Source of the DNA: Cylindrobasidium torrendii FP15055 ss-10
Taxonomy: Eukaryota; Basidiomycota; Agaricomycetes; Agaricales; Physalacriaceae
Assembly: GCA_000934385.1 (NCBI GenBank)
Contig: KN880497.1
Location: 51,722 to 115,721, forward strand
Length of the DNA stretch: 64,000 bases
Reading direction: 5' to 3'
Part shown: piece by piece, positions 25,513 through 35,745 of the stretch
Position numbering within the stretch: position 1 is the first letter of the stretch
Layout of the letters: each line of letters begins with the position of its first letter
Notes under the pieces: model-generated
Databases searched by the model: none
What the model was told of the DNA's origin: nothing
Seen by the model: only the letters and a program-made list of their open reading frames with translations
Translations under genes and position numbers: made by a program

Positions 25513-26716
25513 CTAAGCAAATTTCTTCTGCTGCAAAGATTGTGAGCAAATGGAGCTGGTAGGGGGAGAGTGAGAACGCACCCTGCGGTTGAGATCGAAC
25601 AAGCGCTGGTCCATGCCGTCCGTCTTGTTCGAGATGGTGTCGATACGTTTGTTCTGCGCATCGATTTCCTGACCCATGGCCATCCCCAATGCTTTCAACC
25701 TGTTTGTCACGTCGCCAATTTGATCTAGGTTGCCGTCTAACTCGTCCTCCATCTCATCATCGGACGCCGTAGCTTCGAATTGGAAACGGGACCGTTGCGC
25801 CTTCTTGGCCTCTGCGGTCTGGCCACCGCGCCGCGAACCAGAGCCGGTAAGAAGATTGTCGTCGTCGTCGTCACCCCGGCCACGGTATCCACCAGCACGT
25901 CCAAGACGGTTCTGCGTCTCCCGCACCTCGAGCATGGTCTTCTCGCGCTCGTTACGTTCTTCATCATATCGGTCCTGGACTTTCTGCTCCTGAGCACGGC
26001 GCTTAGCATCCTTGTTCCACGTAATAACAGGGCGGAAGATGGATCGGTTGAGCTGCTTGAGCTCGTCCGTACGATCGCTGGCCTTAGCCGAATGGCCTTT
26101 GGACACGTCGAGATGGCGCTCCGTGTTAGCTAGGCGTTCTGCATAGGGCGTAAGAGAGGATCACAGATAACGAAGGATTGGAAGACGCACCTGACTGGTC
26201 ACCAATCTTGAGCATGGTGTTGCGCGCCGTGTCTTCCGCTTCCAGAGCCATCCTCAACGCATTCCTTGTTGAGTTGACACCCTCCTGCTTGAGGCCACGC
26301 GTTTGCTGCTTGATATTCTCGACATCATCATCATTGCCCTCTTGAGCCTCGGGTCCATCAACAAAGCGGCCAGACCCAGCCTTCGACTTGGAAGGATTGT
26401 ATCCAGCGAACAGTTCATTGCGATCACTGTCGAGCTTGGCTTCCCCGCGGCTGTACACATCGCCAACACCATTGCTGCGATGATATTTGTTGCGCAGACC
26501 ACCGCTCAATTCTTCCTGCTCATCGTCCTCTGGCTGCGGAGGCGGGAGCTTGCTCGTCGTGTACGACTGTTGGTAACGATCACTGGGGGTATAGCGAGGC
26601 GCATTTGAGCGGGGCTGAGGCGCCCCAGAGCCACCACTGTAGCTAGACGAGTAGTTCCCCGAGTCCACAGGCGGGATGACCGACTTGCTACTATTGTTCT
26701 TTCTCAAAAGAGGCAT
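25513..26716 (-). CDS. SEC9: Plasma-membrane Qbc-SNARE Sec9 (SNAP-25-like)
   Basis: t-SNARE for fusion of secretory vesicles with the plasma membrane. Three exons, about 365 residues. The N-terminus is long, Ser/Pro/Asn-rich and disordered, as in fungal Sec9. The Qb SNARE helix runs from ENIKQQTRGLKQEGVNSTRN to ERLANTERHLDV with the central Gln in the GDQSAERL region. The Qc helix runs from DGNLDQIGDVTNRLKALGMA through MGQEIDAQNKRIDTISNKTD to GMDQRLFDLNRRQKKFA, with its zero-layer Gln. There is no Cys-rich palmitoylation linker, as in yeast Sec9. The final exon after an intron near 25580-25530 supplies the last residues. Confidence 0.92.
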
Positions 26717-26850
26717 GAGAGGCGATGGTGGGGAAGAATAAGAATGTGATTGCGTGACTGTGTCGCTTATTCAAGAATCCGCATTCGAACCTGTGCCACT
26801 GCCCAAACACATCCGTCCAATTGAAGCCAGATTTTCGCCATATTTGAATG

Positions 26851-27486
26851 TTACTGTACGTAACATGCTTGCAACAACCTGCCCTCCATCCTGCGCCCTT
26901 TCGATGCAGCGTCTGGGATTCTCATGAAATTGCAATAGGCAATGCGGAGGGCGCTGTAGGCTGCGCACGTATTAGTAGGTGCGTTGAAAGGATTACACGA
27001 AGGCACATCTGTAGACACCGCAGACAGCATTGGGCAAGGCGCTACTCCCATCAGTAAAACCGCTGGTTTTGCAACTTACGACGGCGAACGTCTAGCGATA
27101 CAAACTCCGAGACTTTAGTATGGCTTCGTACCGTGCCTAGCATTGACGGAGTCCGCGAGCACTTCTCACAAACTTCTCATGTAGTGAGCAAGGACTTACT
27201 AGAGCCAGCGGCTTTCTTTACCTTCAGAAAGTCTTCCACAATTCTTTACAACACAACTAGCGCTCTACATATGTACTTGCCTCCACTCAGTTGATAGTAG
27301 AGGCACATGCGACCTAGTTAGTGCTTATAATACGCTCTACCCAATGAAGCGGTGAATGTGGAGGCCCTGGGCTCGAGAAAGTGACACGAGGAGGAAATCG
27401 ATATCGATGTCGGAGAAGATGGAGCCCAGTTGCGGCGACCCCAAGAGGTGCGCGAGAGGGAGATATACTGGGCTGGAATCGGCCAT
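26851..27486 (-). CDS. Small four-exon gene, unknown function
   Basis: A predicted protein of 126 residues that no single open frame reveals. Exons: 27486-27341, 27243-27200, 27112-27080, 27008-26851; all phases agree and each intron is GT-AG. It starts MADSSPVYLPLAHLLGSPQL in a good ATG context, continues LHIHRFIG-IVEDFLKVKKAAG, and ends NFMRIPDAASKGRRMEGRLL followed by ACYVQ. The second and third exons are charged and helix-like. The introns (97, 87 and 68 nt) are longer than usual here, so one or more borders may be wrong. I do not recognise a family. It lies between Sec9 and the gene at 27888, divergent from the latter. Confidence 0.45.
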
Positions 27487-27887
27487 GGTGGCTACGGTGG
27501 TGGCCCAGCCTAGCCGCGACTAGGGAAACTCAGTAAGGCAACGAATCAAGGACTACACCGCGCAGCAGTAGGACGATACACAAAAGAAATGTATATATTA
27601 CTTGGGGATAGTCCGGAGGCCTGATGATGACTGCATCACCAAGCGCATTGCGGAAGCCTGACACGCGACACGCGCACGCGTGCCGTGTATAAAGTCTGCC
27701 GGTAACGGCACCATATAATTTCTTACCTTCCCCCAGCATCGTCGAAAAGGCTGACCAACAAATCCTGCCGAGCACATCAATTCAAGCACGCACTGATATC
27801 TCAACATCATAGTCCACGTCGTTGACATCCTTGTTGGTCGCCTTTCTCGTGGTGTTGCTGTCCCCTTTTCTACCCAGCCCAGCAACC
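27487..27887. other. Divergent intergenic region
   Basis: Spacer between two divergently oriented starts. No clear element beyond AT-rich tracts near 27590. Confidence 0.45.
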
Positions 27888-28775
27888 ATGGCTGCCGTCC
27901 TTCCCGCGCCTCAAGCCCCTTCAAACAAACGCAAACTTTCCTTCTTCACCACGTCAGCCAGGCGCAGCAGCCGGCTATCATCGCTGTTGTCCCTGTCAAG
28001 CTCTAGGACGTCCGCCAAGTCCGCGCCGACGTGCACAATATCATTGGAATGCGCGACTCCAGTTTGCCCCTCAATAACACCACTTCCTGACCTGGAACCA
28101 CCGTGCCGCGACCGCCCACTGTCGCCCGTCCCATTCCCCTCTGAAGACGAAGATAATATTAGGCCTAGGTCAATACCCTTCCCGTCGTCACTCCCAGACT
28201 GCGAGAGCGACTCCGACTCTGAGATGTCAGCGCTAGACGCGACGTCCAAGGTCCGGCGACGATCACTGCAGGCTACGCCGCGGTCGTCGCTGTCAGAAGA
28301 GGAGCAGCGCAGTTGTAGCAGCGACTCGCAGTGCGAACGCCTGGACACCGGTGAACGCACCAGAAAGTCATCGTTCGCCAAACGCAAATCACCAGCGCGT
28401 CGGCCTGTTGTTCATCACAATCTACTCGCCCCAGCCTCTCACAAGACCCCCGCACCACGTCCTCGGAAGCGTCATCCACACCTTAGGCAATCGGACCTAC
28501 GTTTCCTTGCTGCCGTTTGGAGAAGCGTGTCGGTTGGGCTTGATGAAAGGATGACCGATGCAGAATCGGATCTGCAGGAGCAGGATCGTCTCTTTGCCGA
28601 CCGCTTGGAGGGTTTGCTCACAGAGTATGGGCTCCGTGACGCGCCAGACGCGTTAGCCGACGTCCTCACGCCGTCGCAGATCGTGGCCGTCGCCACTCTC
28701 CGGCGCCGGGACTCGACTGGCTCACGAAACTCAAAATCTGTATCACGCCGCCGCTCGCCGTTGGCGTCCCCATGA
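27888..28775 (+). CDS. Ser/Arg-rich protein of unknown function
   Basis: Single open frame, 295 residues from the ATG at 27888 (context CAACCATGG; an in-frame upstream ATG at 27822 is in poorer context). Most of the protein is low complexity: Ser/Arg/Pro stretches such as SARRSSRLSSLLSLSSSRTS and acidic Ser clusters (ESDSDSEMS, SEEEQRSCSSDS), all likely phosphorylation-rich disorder. The only ordered part is near the C-terminus (DLRFLAAVWRSVSVGLDERM to LTEYGLRDAPDALADVLTPS), two or three helices, followed by an RS-like tail. No family is recognised. Confidence 0.65.
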   Translation: MAAVLPAPQAPSNKRKLSFFTTSARRSSRLSSLLSLSSSRTSAKSAPTCTISLECATPVCPSITPLPDLEPPCRDRPLSPVPFPSEDEDNIRPRSIPFPSSLPDCESDSDSEMSALDATSKVRRRSLQATPRSSLSEEEQRSCSSDSQCERLDTGERTRKSSFAKRKSPARRPVVHHNLLAPASHKTPAPRPRKRHPHLRQSDLRFLAAVWRSVSVGLDERMTDAESDLQEQDRLFADRLEGLLTEYGLRDAPDALADVLTPSQIVAVATLRRRDSTGSRNSKSVSRRRSPLASP

Positions 28776-29330
28776 TTGGTGTCGTTCCCTCGAGTCTTTC
28801 CGGCAAAAGCTCGCAGGTCTGAATATCTATCATCGTCAATCTACCCATCCATATTCCCTCTGGTTACGGAACTGGAACTGTATCAATTAACTGCGTCTCA
28901 CACCTTTCCCCCCGTCTCGTTACGCATGATTCCTCACGAAGTGATGTTTACACTTACACACTCATATAAGCCCATTTAGTACATACTTTTTGGATCGTCA
29001 CTCACTATTTAATAATACATAATCACCCGGCTAAAGCACTTACTTACCATCACCGACGTTCGTTACTTTAGCTGCTGCCATTCTTGTGCGTTTGAATGGA
29101 GGATGCTTGTTGGTTCGCGATTCCATACATCGTCTGATTGACTTGCGCCGTCCGAGGTCAAGTTTTGTGCTCAGGTGCTTATTTTCTACGTACATATAGG
29201 CGTTCGCTGTTGAGTGTCCAAAAATGTCTCGCAAGAATGTAATGGTACAACACAGTTTATTACAAGTAACAGAGACGTTGATGCATGATGTACCAGTGAC
29301 ATACATAACCTTTCAGTTTGATCACTCGCG
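28776..29330. other. Convergent intergenic region
   Basis: Between the stop of the Ser/Arg-rich gene (+) and the stop of the FMN dehydrogenase gene (-). AT-rich, probably both 3' UTRs. Nothing else is seen. Confidence 0.5.
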
Positions 29331-30949
29331 CTACTGAAGGTCGCCGTCGTAGATGAACCCAGCGGCTCGCTGAGTATTCACGTATTTCGGGTTCAGCTGG
29401 GAAGGATTGCTGACTCCAATCTGGCGCATTTCAACGAGCATATCGTCGTTCAAATTCTTGATCATCTTTTCAACGCCTTCTTGTCCCATCGTCAAGGAGA
29501 ATTGAACTCTGTCGTATAAATCAGCAAGAGAAGAATGAGCGGGAGAAGAGAACACACGGGCGACCGAGGCCAACAAGTTTTGATCCCAGAGCAATCAGTT
29601 TGAGCGCGTGCTGGGCGGAATAAACGCCACCGTCGACCAAGATGGGAATTTCGTCAGAAAGACCAGGTGCATACTTGTTGATCTCAAGAAGGACTTGAAG
29701 AGGTGCAGGAGCACCATCCAGCTGGCGACCGCCGTGGTTGGAGAGGTAGATAGCCGCGAAACCCATGTCGCGCGCGATCACAGCATCTTCGACAGACTGT
29801 ATGCCCTTGGGGATGACAGGAAGGTCCTGTACATCCTTGAGCCAGGCAAGGTCATCCCAAGTGAGCTTGTTATCCTGTGCGTTTCCAGCTAGTCATGATC
29901 GTTAGGCTTTTTGTATAAACAAAGAAGTTCAGTGAGCTTACAGGGAGTATCGCCGCCCGCGCGCCAATCGCGGGACTGCCAGCCCTCTGAAGCGGTATCG
30001 ACCGTAACCATAAGGGCCGTGTAGCCTGCATTCTTCGCAACGCTAACCTGCTCGAGGACGGCATCGCGGTCAAACTCGCCTGGGTAGATCTGTTTCCAGC
30101 CGTTCAACGTTGTGAAATGTTTCTATCGACGAACTTACTAACCTGGTACCAAAGAGTTTGGTTCTCGCTCTTGATAGACCCAAGGCTCGCAATAGGGACA
30201 GTGGCGTACTGTGCAATGCCGGCAATAACACCTGCAGTTGCAGCAGCACGAACAGTGCCACTTAGAGCAAGTCAGCACCTGTTCAAATACAACAGCCGAG
30301 ACAAAGTTCACGCACTTTTCTGCAACATCAGGATTGACCCGACCATGCGAACCCGACGGGGCAAAGAAGATGGGCGAACTTGCTGTGAAGACTGTCTCGA
30401 CACCAGCACCATTCTTGAGGGTGATGCTAGTATCAAGCGTCGCATTGGCGAGGTCACGACCAATACGTGGGCGGAATGTGACATATTCAAAAATCTTGCT
30501 GTTCCAACGCATGGCTGGGCAAAAAGGATGTGTGAGTACGCATGGGTCGACTTTTCAACGCAGAGATAGCGTACATTCCTCGTGACCGGACCCGCCAGCA
30601 ACGCGTCCTAGGGAGCATCAACATATGGGCGGAAGAATGGCGGGAACAAATGTACCCCATACGCTGGGCTCAAGCACTTTCTGGGCAGTGCGCCAGACAT
30701 CCGCGAGGTCATACCAACCGGCAATTTCATCTGCGGCATTGACACCAGTGTTTGCCTCACCATAGTCGCCAGCAACACCTTGAGTATTGATATCGAACTG
30801 CACGAACACAGGGTTAGCATCTATCAATGAGAATGGTAAAATCCACTTGCCCAAGGGCCCATAGCAGGTGGCATATCCTGGTACTGGGCGGCTGCGCGCA
30901 GTGTGAAAGCAGCGAGCGCAACAGCGTTGACAAGCGTCCTGCTGAACAT
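29331..30949 (-). CDS. Secreted FMN-dependent alpha-hydroxyacid dehydrogenase/oxidase
   Basis: TIM-barrel flavoprotein of the L-lactate dehydrogenase (cytochrome b2)/glycolate oxidase family, about 420 residues on seven or so exons. It starts MFSRTLVNAVALAAFTLRAA, a clear signal peptide with likely cleavage after AQ. Visible family motifs: the active-site Tyr/Ser region SIGSIK-like (ASLGSIKSENQTLWYQIYPG), the FMN-binding VTVDTASEGWQSRDWRAG, Lys in PVIPKGIQSVEDA, the catalytic His and Arg in IYLSNHGGRQLDG, and the phosphate-binding ILVDGGVYSAQHALKLIALG. No cytochrome b5 domain precedes the barrel. A secreted form would make peroxide or pyruvate-type products outside the cell, but whether it is an oxidase or a dehydrogenase cannot be told. 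Confidence 0.85.
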
Positions 30950-31781
30950 TCTTACGGGCGACGAAGCGACTGTCGAGAACTGAAGGAATGATCTGAAGAA
31001 ACTAGGCCAAGCAGGAGGCAAGGGAAGAGGGATGGGGTACCACTACCAAGAAAATGGGTGCTTTTATACCGATTTTGAATTTCCAAGCAACATCGGCGCG
31101 GTGGCTTTGGTCGTTGTCTTTTACCCGTGCACACATTGCAACACATCCAGTCACAAGCAAGGGTAAGCAGTGCTGCTTACCACATCAAGCGAGAGCACAA
31201 GCGCGTCGAATGACGCGAGATTCCTGTTGGTTGGCATTATCTGCTGTAGTAAGTCACGACAAAAATGAAAGAAGTCGACCAGCGAGAATGCCGTTCGCTT
31301 GGTCGTGGCCAAAGGTAAAGACGACTGCTGGGGTTATATGCACTACTTCCGTGGTGAGGAACAGGCCGCCATATAGTGCCGGGAGAGTCTACATTGGCTA
31401 CTTATCTGGCGGTTATCCTGATAATCATTCACCAATTCGACTGCACGCAAGTATGTTCCCGATGCTTCACGCGCTGGGTACGACGCGATATGTTTGAGGA
31501 CCCCCGGATTATTCACGACACCATGGGTCACAGTTACACTGAGTAGTAAGCAGTGGTGGTAGCCAAGTAAATCAGAACACTTCGACCTGAGCACGTTGTT
31601 TTCAGTATTCTGCCGAGCTGACCCGGAATACCGGCGTCATTGTTCCTAATTGCAAGCCGAGTACGCCGTGCGGCGTGGGTCCACTTATATAAGTATGTTA
31701 TTTCTGACGTTCTGTCCTTTCCTGGATCCTTTGGATATGTATGAAAACATTTGTAACACTGCACATGATTATGATAGTTAT
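30950..31781. other. Intergenic stretch
   Basis: Promoter side of the FMN dehydrogenase plus the 3' flank of the next gene. Short frames only. No repeat or RNA gene is recognised. Confidence 0.5.
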
Positions 31782-32203
31782 TTATTCAACGCTGTATCCC
31801 TCGACAGCATTAGGGTCAGCCCTTTGTTCATGCCCAGGGAGTGGGCATCCGCGCAAAGGGGTGGAAGGACGTCCTGGTCCAAAAGCAGAATGATCTGGTT
31901 CACAATCAAATGGTTCCAAAGTGGATTCTTCTGTTGTGTATTCTTCTGTTGTGGAGGTGCCACGCATCCAGCCTGGAGGCGGCAGTCCAGTGCCAGCGAT
32001 TCCATTTGAGTTGGTCTTAGTAGCCCCTTCACTGTGTGAATCCTGTGCGCAAAAATATTGAATGAGAGCTACAAACGTTCAGAAGGGGGTGAGCTTACCG
32101 GAACCACACCGAAGATTTCTATATCAGCGAAGTTCAATGCTTTCTTCGGGGTTGGCGCGAAGGCTTTGCATTGATTTGAGGCTTTCGAGTTTGAAGAGGA
32201 CAT
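31782..32203 (-). CDS. Small protein of unknown function (121 aa)
   Basis: Two exons: the first starts MSSSNSKASNQCKAFAPTPK at 32203 and ends IFGVVP before a GTAAGC donor near 32098. The second begins DSHSEGATKTNSNG after a CGCACAG acceptor and runs to the stop at 31782. Composition is Ser/Thr/Pro/Glu-rich with GLPPPGWMRGTSTTEE and a run TTEEYTTEEST, so it is probably disordered. There is no signal peptide, no CaaX end and no known domain. An upstream in-frame ATG at 32284 is possible. Confidence 0.55.
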
Positions 32204-32547
32204 TATTGACGGGTTGATGTTGAGTAGAATGGTTGGTTGAATTCTCCCATGAGACACCTTTATAGCTTCAGATTCCACAGACAAAAGACGATGGAGGTCA
32301 TGCTAACAAAACAGCTTAGAGCCAGCAGTGGTCCAATAGGTGCCTTTGTTTTCCATCGAGCACAAACACCATGGCCATCGCGGATTCTATAGTTTCGTCT
32401 TTGTTTCGACTCTGCTATTCTCATACATCAAACAAACCAGTACATGGAGGCCATCATTGGCCAAGAGACGCGAGGCACGCCTCCAGTAATAATGCTACAA
32501 TGACCCTAATACATAGAACAACCAGTAATGACGAGTCTAATATCCCT
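32204..32547. other. Intergenic region
   Basis: Spacer between the small gene and the LPMO stop; nothing recognisable. Confidence 0.45.
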
Positions 32548-33955
32548 TCACTTGGAAACGACTTGTGAATGCGCGAGGCGCGACGGGGTAGAATAGCGTC
32601 GAGGACGTCTACGCCTCTCTCGACTAATATTTACCGTCAGAGTGGGGTTATGATAGCTTCAAACAAGCGCACCTGGTAACAAGAGCACGGTACTCCGTAG
32701 AATTATCAAAGTTCCTACGTGCCAACGAGTCTGTGAGGTCCAGGAGAGAGGGTAGGTTGGAAAGAGAGGCAGTCAGCTGGTCCGTGATGTTACTCAAAAT
32801 TGGCAGTGCCGAAGTCGGGCTGGGGTCTGGGAGGTCGTCGTAGGAGTCCTCGAAAATATCGTCCTGCGCGCCGTCCAAGAAGTTGTAGCGGTCCCCGTAT
32901 GTGGGGGGTGAGTAGTCGCCCTCGAACATCTATCACAGATGTGAGTGACAGTGATGAATAGTAGACTGCACTGCATACGTTGTTTCTCTCGTTGTTGAAC
33001 CAATAGAACGGTTGCTTTGCACTATACGTGCAGTTGGACGGTACATCGAAGGCCTTCCTGTTTGCATCGTCGGATCCGCAGCGCCTGGGGACCTTTGGAG
33101 TGGCAAGAGGGACATCGGACACAGACCCAGTTACATTGCAGCGGAAACCATTCATATAGTCTGTGTGAGGTGAAATGAGGATTTGTGAATGGATGAATGA
33201 ATTCTGTTGACGCACTTTCTTCGCCACCGCTGTCAGCCTAAGATTGGACGTGAGCTCGTTTCGCGGCGGACAAAGGGGGTAACGCACGTTATGAACCCAA
33301 AAGAAAGCGCAGAGGCAGCCCCCGGGAGGACACGCAGGCATTCTCGCAGGTACGTGGAAGTCAGTGAACCGTGTCCACACGCAAGTTTGGTTGACGCTGA
33401 AGACCGTGAAATCCTTGGGCTGAATGGCTCGCTCGTCGCTTGTGTACGAAATCGCAAGGGCACAGCCCGCAACGTCGTCCAATCCATTCGTATGGTATGC
33501 AGTGGTCGGTGAGTTGGGGCAGACGTTATTTGGGTTGTTGGGATCGCGAATATCCCCTCCTTCGGAAGAGTTGAAATAAGACGTGGCGCCTTTGTTGCAA
33601 GCAATTTCGGCAGTGGCAGCCTGACCAGCAGGGAGTTCAAAGAAGACGCCAGGCTGCGGAGGATGATCAAGATGGTTATGGAACCACCTATCAACAGGTC
33701 AGCGGAGAGATACTTGAGATCATGCGTAGACGGACCACTTATTGAACTCCATGTTCTTGATGGGCACAACAGGTCGATTATCGTAATCAAATGTCTCGGC
33801 AACAACATCGAAACCACTGGATTGTGTTAGGACAAGATGTACAATAGAGGTGGCGATTGTCCAACGTACAACATGCTGGGATGCCAGAAGGCAGAATGGG
33901 CGCTGACTAGCAGCGGCAAGAAGAAGCTCGTAATTAGGAAAAGACGTGCAAGCAT
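32548..33955 (-). CDS. AA14-type lytic polysaccharide monooxygenase
   Basis: Secreted copper enzyme that oxidatively cleaves polysaccharide; AA14 members act on xylan coating cellulose. It starts MLARLFLITSFFLPLLVSA, a signal peptide, cut to leave His as the first residue: HSAFWHPSMFGFDVV. That His, with the second in WWFHNHLDHPP, would form the copper brace. Other AA14-like blocks: YHTNGLDDVAGCALAISYTS, QPKDFTVFSVNQTCVWTRFT, ARMPACPPGGCLCAFFWVHN, NCTYSAKQPFYWF and YNFLDGAQDDIFEDSYDDLP. Paired cysteines fit an extracellular fold. A spliced last exon gives a Ser/Leu-rich then Arg-rich tail (RERRRRPRRYSTPSR) ending near 32548, about 380 residues in all. Assignment to AA14 rather than another LPMO class rests on these blocks. 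Confidence 0.8.
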
Positions 33956-34260
33956 CGTGAAAGTCGTTAAGCCACCGGGGCAAGAAAGAGGAAAGGCAGG
34001 AAGATGGGCGATACACCACCCGGGCTCATGACCGCGTTTTATTGGGCTCGGGTTCTATTGTTCACTCAGTCGCAGCGTGGCTGTGCCTGTAACCATGCCA
34101 TTGTTCTGGTACAAACAAGTGAGCCAAATAAGCACAATGGGCGGACCCGAGTGAGAGATGACATCATTGCACACGGCCACGTGCGACGTGTTTTGGTACC
34201 GGTGGCATTTTTGCTTCGTGGGTCTTGACCGTGACAATTGTCGTGTCTCTCTCATGCATC
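33956..34260. other. Divergent intergenic region
   Basis: About 305 bp between the LPMO start (-) and the coiled-coil gene start (+), so it should hold both promoters. No clear TATA or known motif is seen. Confidence 0.45.
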
Positions 34261-35322
34261 ATGGTTACCGCCCCGACATTCTTTCCTGTCCCTAGCCATG
34301 GCTCATCCGAAGCTCGCCTCCGGCGGTACTCCAAAGCCGAGGAACTACTTGTTCGCAGTGCCCAACATTCCTTGACCGAAACGTCGGCGCGGGACCTGCA
34401 AATTCGCACACTCGTAGAAGCACATGCGTCGATGGAATCAATGGTCGCAGACGGGCGCAAGCGTATCGAGGCCGTTAAGAAATTGCTTTCCGAAGGCATC
34501 AGCGAAGGCAACGACCTGGCAGACCTTAAGCAACAGCGCTGGAGAGAGGAACGTCAGCTGGAGCACTTCAAGGAGCAAGCAAGATGCCTCTCGGAACATA
34601 TTTTGTCTCTGAAAGAGCGCCAACGCAGCATAGGCCACCACTGCACCACCCCTCCACCGCCTCACTCTCCATCCCGCACAGAACTCAATCTTCTTCGTTT
34701 CTTCGAAACACGGACCTCTCCGCGGATAACAACGCTTAAAAGCTCGTCTTCTTCAACCTCGCGGCGCACCCAAAGCATCATGGGTCTGAAGGAAACTGTA
34801 CGCTCGTCGACAAAGCATGCTTTGTCGCGTCCACTATCTTTCGACTCCAAGCGGCATATGGAATCGAGCTTTTCTCCCATGCTTCACTCCCCCACTGTTT
34901 TTCCTCACACCAAAAACCAAGACAAGAACCTGAATGACCCGGTCAAAGAACTGGCCAGCGCAGAATGCGATGGCATTGCACTCATTTACTACCCGTCCTA
35001 CGATATGCCCAGCAAGGAAATCTTACAGTCCTCCGCTACTCATTCTACCATCCCGGACTATGTTCTCCCTCTTCTTGCCAAACTCGATGAATATGGCGAA
35101 GGGCCTTTCGCCCTGCGGCCGCTATCCTCCTTTGCACTCAGAAATGCGGACTCGACAGACAGCGATGACTTTGCACCAGCCTTCGACGGTTATACTTCCC
35201 ACGGATCCATGAAAAAGTTGCGCCGCCGGATATCCCAGGCTTTTCTGCCGTCAAAGCGTGTTCCAGAAACAATCAGTACGCCTCGACGCTTGCGGGTCGC
35301 AGCAAGCTCAATCTTTCGATGA
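34261..35322 (+). CDS. Coiled-coil protein of unknown function
   Basis: Intronless frame of 353 residues from the first ATG at 34261 (MVTAPTFFPVPSHGSS). The first 130 residues are strongly helical and charged, with heptad-like stretches (LRRYSKAEELLVRSAQHSLT, DLADLKQQRWREERQLEHFK), so a coiled coil is likely. The rest is Ser/Pro-rich and disordered with a short possible ordered segment GIALIYYPSYDMPSKEILQS and a basic tail KKLRRRISQAFLPSKR. No family is recognised. Confidence 0.7.
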   Translation: MVTAPTFFPVPSHGSSEARLRRYSKAEELLVRSAQHSLTETSARDLQIRTLVEAHASMESMVADGRKRIEAVKKLLSEGISEGNDLADLKQQRWREERQLEHFKEQARCLSEHILSLKERQRSIGHHCTTPPPPHSPSRTELNLLRFFETRTSPRITTLKSSSSSTSRRTQSIMGLKETVRSSTKHALSRPLSFDSKRHMESSFSPMLHSPTVFPHTKNQDKNLNDPVKELASAECDGIALIYYPSYDMPSKEILQSSATHSTIPDYVLPLLAKLDEYGEGPFALRPLSSFALRNADSTDSDDFAPAFDGYTSHGSMKKLRRRISQAFLPSKRVPETISTPRRLRVAASSIFR

Positions 35323-35745
35323 TATTTTTTCTCGCGGACAATACATCCCTGATACAACCTAGTTACTCATCTTGGACTTCCTCATTTTCTTGTACAATGC
35401 TTGCCACACTGCTTATCGCTTTGATTTTCTACCCTCTGGGTTCAGCCCGCTTCATTTCAGCGAGACCCCGTGCTTGTCCCTTCCTATGTCTCGCTTAGCC
35501 TTACACAGCTGTAATATACTGATTGTCACTGGCGCTGGGGCGCTAGTATCTTTCTCAAAACAACGGTTGACGAGTACCCTCTGCCATTATTGATTAGCTA
35601 TATGCTGAAGTGGTCTGAAGCTCTTGTTTGCACCAATAAGCAAATCACGCTCGATCGTGTTGCCGACGTTCGAAGGATCACATGACACTCGTAACACGCG
35701 TTTTGCTTCCTTCTGCTTCCATCATCTACTTGATATCCTCTGGCT
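35323..35745. other. Intergenic region
   Basis: Between two plus-strand genes. Nothing recognisable. Confidence 0.45.

Noticed and set aside
26771..26840. GGTTCGAAT stretch on the minus strand as a tRNA
   Set aside because: The flanking bases do not pair as a T stem, and no acceptor stem is found.
31782..32203. 121-aa protein as a mating pheromone precursor
   Set aside because: No CaaX end and too long.
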